Assembly: GCA_011525445.1 (NCBI GenBank)
Contig: WTGE01000030.1
Coordinates: 1-10,423, forward strand
From: Synechococcus sp. CO36386bin_37
GTDB lineage: Bacteria > Cyanobacteriota > Cyanobacteriia > PCC-6307 > Cyanobiaceae
Direction of reading: 5' to 3'
Length of the DNA: 10,423 nt
The position numbers were made by a program, and so were the translations under genes. Shown in pieces: positions 6,837 through 10,423 of this stretch (position 1 is the stretch's first letter; each line of letters starts with the position of its first letter). The notes beneath the pieces are model-generated. The model was not told where the DNA came from. It ran no database searches and worked only from the letters and a program-made list of their open reading frames with translations.

Positions 6837-7264
6837 TGGATACAACTCCTCCCCAATACTTGCCCGTTGAAGCTCGGTGGTGCGTTCGTGGCGACACCTG
6901 CGTGCTACTGGAAGTAGCGGATTCGCCTCAGGAGCAACGGCTGGGGATGATGCAACGTCCCGCCCTTCCGCCACTAAGGGGGATGTGGTTTCCCTTCAAA
7001 CCCGCACGTCCACTGCGGTTTTGGATGCATAACACGATCGCACCTCTGGACATGGTGTTTGTGCATCAAAACGAGGTGATCTCGATTGAGGCAAACGTTC
7101 CAACCTGCCCAGACTTACCTTGCCGGAGCTATGGGCCGATGGCCGATGCTGATGGTGTGATTGAACTGGCTGCAGGAGAGGCCAAGCGTTTGGAAGTGGC
7201 TGTTGGCGATGTTGTGATCATTCAATCGATTCAGCCTCAGGAACGGAAGAACGATGGATCCTGA
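6836..7264 (+). CDS. DUF192 family protein
   Basis: A 142-residue DUF192 protein. Signature blocks are SPQEQRLGMMQRPALPPLRGM (approximately residues 30-50), PLRFWMHNTIAPLDMVFV (59-76), the cysteine-containing VPTCPDLPC (88-96) and DGVIELAAG (106-114). The family is widespread in bacteria and archaea, with a small beta-barrel fold and no settled biochemical role. Some members are exported, but this one has no signal peptide, so it is probably cytosolic. The ATG at 6836 shares bases with the regulator's TGA (TGATG), a coupled start; an in-frame upstream start at 6788 would lie inside the regulator gene and is rejected. It is the last gene of the NAD kinase operon, followed by a hairpin at 7275-7295. 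Confidence 0.92.
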   Translation: MDTTPPQYLPVEARWCVRGDTCVLLEVADSPQEQRLGMMQRPALPPLRGMWFPFKPARPLRFWMHNTIAPLDMVFVHQNEVISIEANVPTCPDLPCRSYGPMADADGVIELAAGEAKRLEVAVGDVVIIQSIQPQERKNDGS

Positions 7265-7274
7265 TTTGTTGCGG

Positions 7275-7295
7275 TGTTGTTCTAGCTGAACAGCA
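7275..7295. terminator. Hairpin between convergent genes
   Basis: TGTTGTTC (7275-7282) pairs with GAACAGCA (7288-7295) over eight base pairs, one of them G.U, around the loop TAGCT. It sits in the 47-bp spacer between the convergent DUF192 gene and the small membrane-peptide gene, the position expected for a bidirectional terminator. No T run follows on either strand, so strength and mechanism are uncertain. Confidence 0.4.
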
Positions 7296-7311
7296 GTGAA
7301 GTCACCTCGTT

Positions 7312-7437
7312 CTACCCGAAAAACCCTTTGGATTGAAGCCAGATGCCGATAGCAAGGATTGGACCAATACCGGCAACTAAGAGAGTGACCTTGAGTCGTA
7401 GAGGTGAAACTTGAGGATTGCGTTCTCGAATCGACAT
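7312..7437 (-). CDS. 41-residue single-pass membrane peptide
   Basis: Starts at the ATG at 7437, 22 bases after the cobL stop, and ends at TAG (7312-7314). The frame continues upstream to a TTG at 7542 inside cobL, but the ATG start avoids the overlap. The product has a basic, polar N-terminus (MSIRERNPQVSPLRLK), one hydrophobic span (about residues 17-34, VTLLVAGIGPILAIGIWL) and a short tail QSKGFFG. By the positive-inside rule the N-terminus is likely cytoplasmic. No ribosome site is evident; translation may be coupled to cobL. The organisation resembles small photosynthetic or membrane-complex subunits of cyanobacteria, but I do not recognise it as any named one. Confidence 0.6.
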   Translation of the reverse strand: MSIRERNPQVSPLRLKVTLLVAGIGPILAIGIWLQSKGFFG

Positions 7438-7459
7438 CGCGTTTGGTTTGGATCTGGTT

Positions 7460-8785
7460 CTAAGCAATCTGATTCTGCTCCTTCTCATCGTCGTTTCGAC
7501 GAACTCCGTTTTGCTGGGGTGAACTTCCCTTGAGGATGACAACAGGATTCATTGGAGCCAAGCGAGTGCCATCAGCCAGAGGTTGTCCTCGCCAGGCTTG
7601 GTGTTGCGTCACTTGCACTCTGTAATCGAAGGTTTCGAGCACGGATCGAAGCTCGGTCAAGGCTTCCAATGTGGCAAGGGGAATCACGATTTCGCCCTGC
7701 GGTGCCATGTGTTTAATCACCGCCTCCAGCAGTGAGCGTCGCTTGCGTCCACCGCCGCCGACGAGAACGCGATCGGGGTTGGACAAGTTGGCAGGGAGAT
7801 GCTGGAGCTCGTCGATGGCATCGCCTTCAACGATCAGGGACGGTTGAACGCCAAGGCGCATGGCGTTCGCGGCGATCAAAGATGCCCCGCCACTGCGCTG
7901 TTCAATGCACAACAACTGCGTTTGAGGACGGAGCCTGAGCGCTTCGAGTCCGACGCTTCCCGTGCCAGCGCCAAGATCCCAGAGCACACCATTTGCGGGA
8001 AGGTTCAGGTCTGAGAGCAGTTGAATCCGCACCTCCCGTTTGGTCATCAAGCCAGGGCGGTCGGCATGTTGAAGAAACATGCCGTCCTCCAGCCCAAACA
8101 GGGGAAGAAGATTCGGTGTTGGTGTCATCCTGGTGGTGGCCACCAACACCACCAGATGCAGTGGATGGAGATCACTTGGCGTGGGTTGTGATGGTTCCAG
8201 CTGCTGAACACGCTCGTGTCTGTCACCCAGGGATTCGCATAGCCAGAGGGCATACGTCTGTTCCAGTCCACTGCTTCGTAAGCTCCGGCGCACATCTTCG
8301 ACACCCCCACGGCTGGGATCGGTCAGGACGGCCAACGCCGAGGGGCGTTGTTGGAGGCGCCGCATCAGGGGTGCTGGATCGCGTCCATGAAGGCTGATCC
8401 ATTCGGCGTTCTGCCAGGGATGGCCAAGGCGGGCAAATGCCAGTTGCAGTGATGATGGTGCAGGATGAAAGCGCAACTGGCTACGAGGTAGCCGTTCAAT
8501 TAGGATCCGGCCAATCCCATACCAGAGGGGATCACCGCTCGCTAAAACCACTGCTTGCTGGGAGGAGTGGAGGTTGTTGAGAGCATGACAAAGGGCAATC
8601 GGTGCATCGCTCCTATGAAGCTTTCCGCTCCAGCTTTGCTGATTGTCTCCGCTTTGTAGCCATTGGCGCAGTGATGGAAGCAAGCGGTCAGGAGCTGCAA
8701 TCCAGCTCGCTGCGCGTAGCAGTTCTTGTTGCCTTCTTGGCAAGGAGTCAGGAGCTCCTGCGTCGGTGCCGATAACATCGATCAT
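7460..8785 (-). CDS. cobL: Precorrin-6Y C5,15-methyltransferase (decarboxylating)
   Basis: A 441-residue fusion of CbiE and CbiT that methylates precorrin-6Y at C5 and C15 and decarboxylates the C12 acetate, giving precorrin-8X in cobalamin-type corrinoid synthesis; S-adenosylmethionine is the methyl donor. The N-terminal CbiE half (about 1-215) starts MIDVIGTDAG and carries VVLASGDPLWYGIGR (79-93), the tetrapyrrole-methylase GDP loop, plus TDPSRGG (155-161). The CbiT half (about 230-420) carries GLMTKREVR (245-253), the SAM-binding VLWDLGAGTGSVGLEALRL (267-285) and VLVGGGGRKRR (340-350). The polar C-terminal tail (about 420-441) looks non-conserved. The length is typical for CobL. The ATG at 8785 lacks a clear ribosome site. 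The membrane-peptide gene follows directly on the same strand; no other cob genes are adjacent. Confidence 0.96.
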   Translation of the reverse strand: MIDVIGTDAGAPDSLPRRQQELLRAASWIAAPDRLLPSLRQWLQSGDNQQSWSGKLHRSDAPIALCHALNNLHSSQQAVVLASGDPLWYGIGRILIERLPRSQLRFHPAPSSLQLAFARLGHPWQNAEWISLHGRDPAPLMRRLQQRPSALAVLTDPSRGGVEDVRRSLRSSGLEQTYALWLCESLGDRHERVQQLEPSQPTPSDLHPLHLVVLVATTRMTPTPNLLPLFGLEDGMFLQHADRPGLMTKREVRIQLLSDLNLPANGVLWDLGAGTGSVGLEALRLRPQTQLLCIEQRSGGASLIAANAMRLGVQPSLIVEGDAIDELQHLPANLSNPDRVLVGGGGRKRRSLLEAVIKHMAPQGEIVIPLATLEALTELRSVLETFDYRVQVTQHQAWRGQPLADGTRLAPMNPVVILKGSSPQQNGVRRNDDEKEQNQIA

Positions 8786-8912
8786 GGCTGTGTTTTGGGC
8801 TTAAGAAGGTTGGTTTGACGCTCAGCACGAGATTGGAATAAGGATTGAATAAATATTATGTACCTATAGGAAATCATTGCAAAAATGATATTTTTCACGA
8901 GTAAAATTCCAA
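8786..8912. other. AT-rich spacer between araC-type gene and cobL
   Basis: 127 bases downstream of the AraC-family gene and upstream of cobL, both on the minus strand. It contains a small AT-only-rich hairpin, ATCATT (8873-8878) / AATGAT (8884-8889), with a TTTTT run at 8891-8895 on the plus side, too weak to call a terminator with confidence. A cobL promoter probably lies here, but no clear box pair was identified. Confidence 0.4.
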
Positions 8913-9941
8913 TCAAGCTTGTGTCAGTAACTTGGATTTGTTCAGGGTCTGTCTCGGGCTTTCTCCAAATTGACTTTGATAGGCAGCTGAGAAATGTCCG
9001 CGACTCGTGAATCCAAAGTGATGAGCAACATCGCCAACTTTGCTCAGCTCCAACGACTGGCGTATTGCATTCGACCTTAAAACCCGATTCACCTGCTCCA
9101 AGCGGATGGATTTGAGAAGTTCCATGGGGCCAATCTGAAAATTTTCTTTGCATCCTTGAATGAGGGTTCGTCGAGAGCTGTAAAGAATGGTGCTAATATC
9201 ATCCAGCTTGAAAGTTTTGTTAGCATTATTAAATCCCCAGTTTACGAAATCGTGAATGATCTGCTGGCGGGGAGTGATTTTAAAAGGCTTGAATTCGTGA
9301 GAATCCGATTGTTTCAAAAGTGTTAAAAGTAAAAAGTATAGTTGTTCAGTATAAATCGTTCGTAAATCATATCTTTGTAATGGTTGATTGATGTGCCAAA
9401 AAAATTGACGGCATAGTTTTGTATGGGCCTTTGGGGGTAGTTGCAGCGAATTGCTTTTATGCAGGATTTCGATGATTTCGGGATGACCGCAATGTTCGAT
9501 GAACGTAAGAAACTTTTTAGACGACGTTACGGCGAAAATAGTTGTTGAACCCGCTGTAAGTTGAAAATGGCTTTCGCTTAAGTCTGGTTTGAATCCGTGC
9601 ACCGAGTGAGGATCAATGACATCGGCATGGATGCGATGATCATTGTGATTTCCGCTCATTTCTACGCAAAAGCTGATGCAGTCATCCCCGCGATCGCCGT
9701 TAAATAGAAGCAGTTGATTCGTCTGAATGCTGAACAGGCTTAGGCCTTTGAGGTGGCAAACAGCAATATGCCCATTCAAAAATCCTTGAGAAAGTTGAAG
9801 GATGTTGAAGTTTTTCCCCAACCTTTTCATGGCATCAGCTAACTCGCTGGCGCTATTGAAGTTTGTGCTGCAGCTCATGCTAGGGGTATCTAAAGACGGA
9901 ATAACGAATGGTCTGGTTACAGTAGTTTGAGACCACGCCAC
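8913..9941 (-). CDS. AraC-family transcriptional regulator
   Basis: Counted from the GTG at 9941, 342 residues. The C-terminal ~100 residues form an AraC/XylS DNA-binding domain with two helix-turn-helix units: KLDDISTILYSSRRTLIQGCKE, then RLEQVNRVLRSN, SKVGDVAHHFGFTSRGHFSAAY and QFGESPRQTL, the last matching the family's GF-S-hFSrxFkxxFGxSPxxyR pattern. The N-terminal ~230 residues should sense a ligand or mediate dimerisation and include TNQLLLFNGDRGDDC and GFKPDLSESHFQLTAGS. The ligand is unknown. Start choice is uncertain: the GTG at 9941 has GGCGGA six bases upstream; the ATG at 9878 (321 residues) has no ribosome site. The frame stays open to 10145, but that would overlap the sulfotransferase gene. 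The gene is visibly more AT-rich than cobL or ppnK. It is divergent from the sulfotransferase gene, its likely target. Confidence 0.9.
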   Translation of the reverse strand: MAWSQTTVTRPFVIPSLDTPSMSCSTNFNSASELADAMKRLGKNFNILQLSQGFLNGHIAVCHLKGLSLFSIQTNQLLLFNGDRGDDCISFCVEMSGNHNDHRIHADVIDPHSVHGFKPDLSESHFQLTAGSTTIFAVTSSKKFLTFIEHCGHPEIIEILHKSNSLQLPPKAHTKLCRQFFWHINQPLQRYDLRTIYTEQLYFLLLTLLKQSDSHEFKPFKITPRQQIIHDFVNWGFNNANKTFKLDDISTILYSSRRTLIQGCKENFQIGPMELLKSIRLEQVNRVLRSNAIRQSLELSKVGDVAHHFGFTSRGHFSAAYQSQFGESPRQTLNKSKLLTQA

Positions 9942-10040
9942 GTCAATTCCGCCCTGAAATTCCTTTAAATTATGCTTTGCTTTTCTATGAACTGACGAAT
10001 CTCCCGTGGGTTTTGTGAGTTGACCAGTGGAAATCTCCGT
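9942..10040. promoter_or_regulatory. Divergent regulatory region, AraC regulator / sulfotransferase
   Basis: 99 bases between the two divergent starts. On the minus strand a CATAAT (9969-9974) lies about 28 bases upstream of the GTG at 9941 and could be the -10 box of the regulator gene; a matching -35 is not clear. On the plus strand TAAATT overlaps the same spot. AraC proteins often bind direct repeats in such a gap, but I could not see an obvious repeat. Confidence 0.4.
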
Positions 10041-10423
10041 ATGGCGCCAAAGAAAACAGCTGTAAGCGATGTTCTGCTTGCTGGTGGTTTTATTCGTCCT
10101 TCCACACTCTTGGCCGGCTTGCGCATTGGCGGTGTTTCCCTTCAACGTCTTCCTGTCGTCCTGCTGATTTCACTGAGTGGTTTGATCGCTGAGCCATTCG
10201 CATGGATTCAATCTCTTTATTTCGGCAGCAGGATTCGATCCAGCCGCTGTCCTGATGATCCGGTCGTGATCATTGGCCATTGGCGCAGCGGCACCACCTA
10301 TTTGCATCAGTTGCTTGCTGCAGATCCGTGTGCAGCCACAGCCAGGAACCACTTCACGATGGTTCCACAGGCTGCTCTTCTGCTGAAACCATGGCTTAGG
10401 GTTCTGCTCCGCACTGTGATGAC
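10041..10423 (+). CDS. Sulfotransferase family protein, 3' end missing
   Basis: The ATG at 10041 opens a frame that is still open at the window end (127 complete codons). The N-terminal ~65 residues include a hydrophobic stretch (LPVVLLISLSGLIAEPFAW, about 37-55), suggesting membrane association. Then comes VVIIGHWRSGTTYLHQLLA (75-92), the 5'-phosphosulfate-binding loop of PAPS-dependent sulfotransferases (RSGTT at 82-86), followed by ADP and a region RNHFTMVPQA typical of the Sulfotransferase_3-type bacterial and eukaryotic proteins. These enzymes move a sulfuryl group from PAPS to a hydroxyl or amino group of a glycan, lipid or small molecule; the acceptor is unknown. The catalytic and 3'-phosphate-binding parts lie outside the window. 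No ribosome site precedes the ATG. It is divergent from the AraC-family regulator. Confidence 0.88.
   Translation, partial: MAPKKTAVSDVLLAGGFIRPSTLLAGLRIGGVSLQRLPVVLLISLSGLIAEPFAWIQSLYFGSRIRSSRCPDDPVVIIGHWRSGTTYLHQLLAADPCAATARNHFTMVPQAALLLKPWLRVLLRTVM

Noticed and set aside
7993..8397. 134-codon plus-strand ORF inside cobL
   Set aside because: Antisense shadow of the well-supported CobL frame.
8873..8895. AT-rich hairpin followed by TTTTT on the plus strand
   Set aside because: The stem is only six AT-rich pairs, and no plus-strand gene ends there; too weak for a terminator call.
8782..9153. 123-codon minus-strand ORF across the AraC 3' end
   Set aside because: Out-of-frame shadow of the AraC gene extending into the intergenic spacer; the AraC frame carries clear helix-turn-helix motifs.
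9942..10145. Longer N-terminus for the AraC-family protein (start at 10145)
   Set aside because: It would overlap the divergent sulfotransferase start by over 100 bases, and the extra residues do not look like part of the family domain.

Overview
The window looks like a piece of a marine picocyanobacterial chromosome (Synechococcus, or a GC-richer Prochlorococcus). The evidence is indirect: a single-chain CbiE-CbiT (CobL) cobalamin enzyme, an ABC1/UbiB-family kinase with a C-terminal membrane anchor, a carotenoid-desaturase-type flavoprotein, NAD kinase tightly followed by an OmpR-like regulator, and moderate GC with short intergenic gaps. No rRNA, tRNA, CRISPR array, insertion sequence or phage gene was seen.

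Layout. Positions 1-1815 are unusually gene-poor and AT-rich. They hold one plausible small exported protein (789-992, +), one 50-residue ORF with a strong ribosome binding site (1123-1275, -), a perfect hairpin (340-369), a 16-bp repeat shared by the hairpin and the 50-residue ORF, and otherwise nothing recognisable. From 1816 the gene density becomes normal. An ABC1-family kinase (1816-3459, +) converges on, and overlaps by 24 bp, an FAD-dependent desaturase-like oxidoreductase (3436-5106, -). A 138-bp divergent gap separates the latter from a compact plus-strand operon: NAD kinase (GTG start, 5245), a degenerate OmpR/PhoB-type regulator (ATGA overlap) and a DUF192 protein (TGATG overlap). 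A hairpin at 7275-7295 separates this operon from the minus-strand pair cobL (7460-8785) and a 41-residue single-pass membrane peptide (7312-7437). The right end has an AT-rich AraC-family regulator gene (8913-9941, -) divergent from a sulfotransferase gene (10041 onward, +) that runs off the window.

How the genes fit together. The NAD kinase/regulator/DUF192 overlaps imply co-transcription and translational coupling. The regulator appears to have lost its phosphoacceptor aspartate, so it is probably not controlled by conventional phosphotransfer. CobL serves cobalamin-type corrinoid synthesis. The AraC regulator and the sulfotransferase share a 99-bp intergenic region and may form a regulator-target module for sulfation of a lipid, glycan or small molecule; this is inference from position only.

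No clearly new multi-gene system is visible. The best second-look items are the AraC/sulfotransferase pair, the degenerate regulator in the NAD kinase operon, the glycine in the alanine-rich loop of the ABC1 kinase, and the low-coding left region with its repeat and small ORFs.
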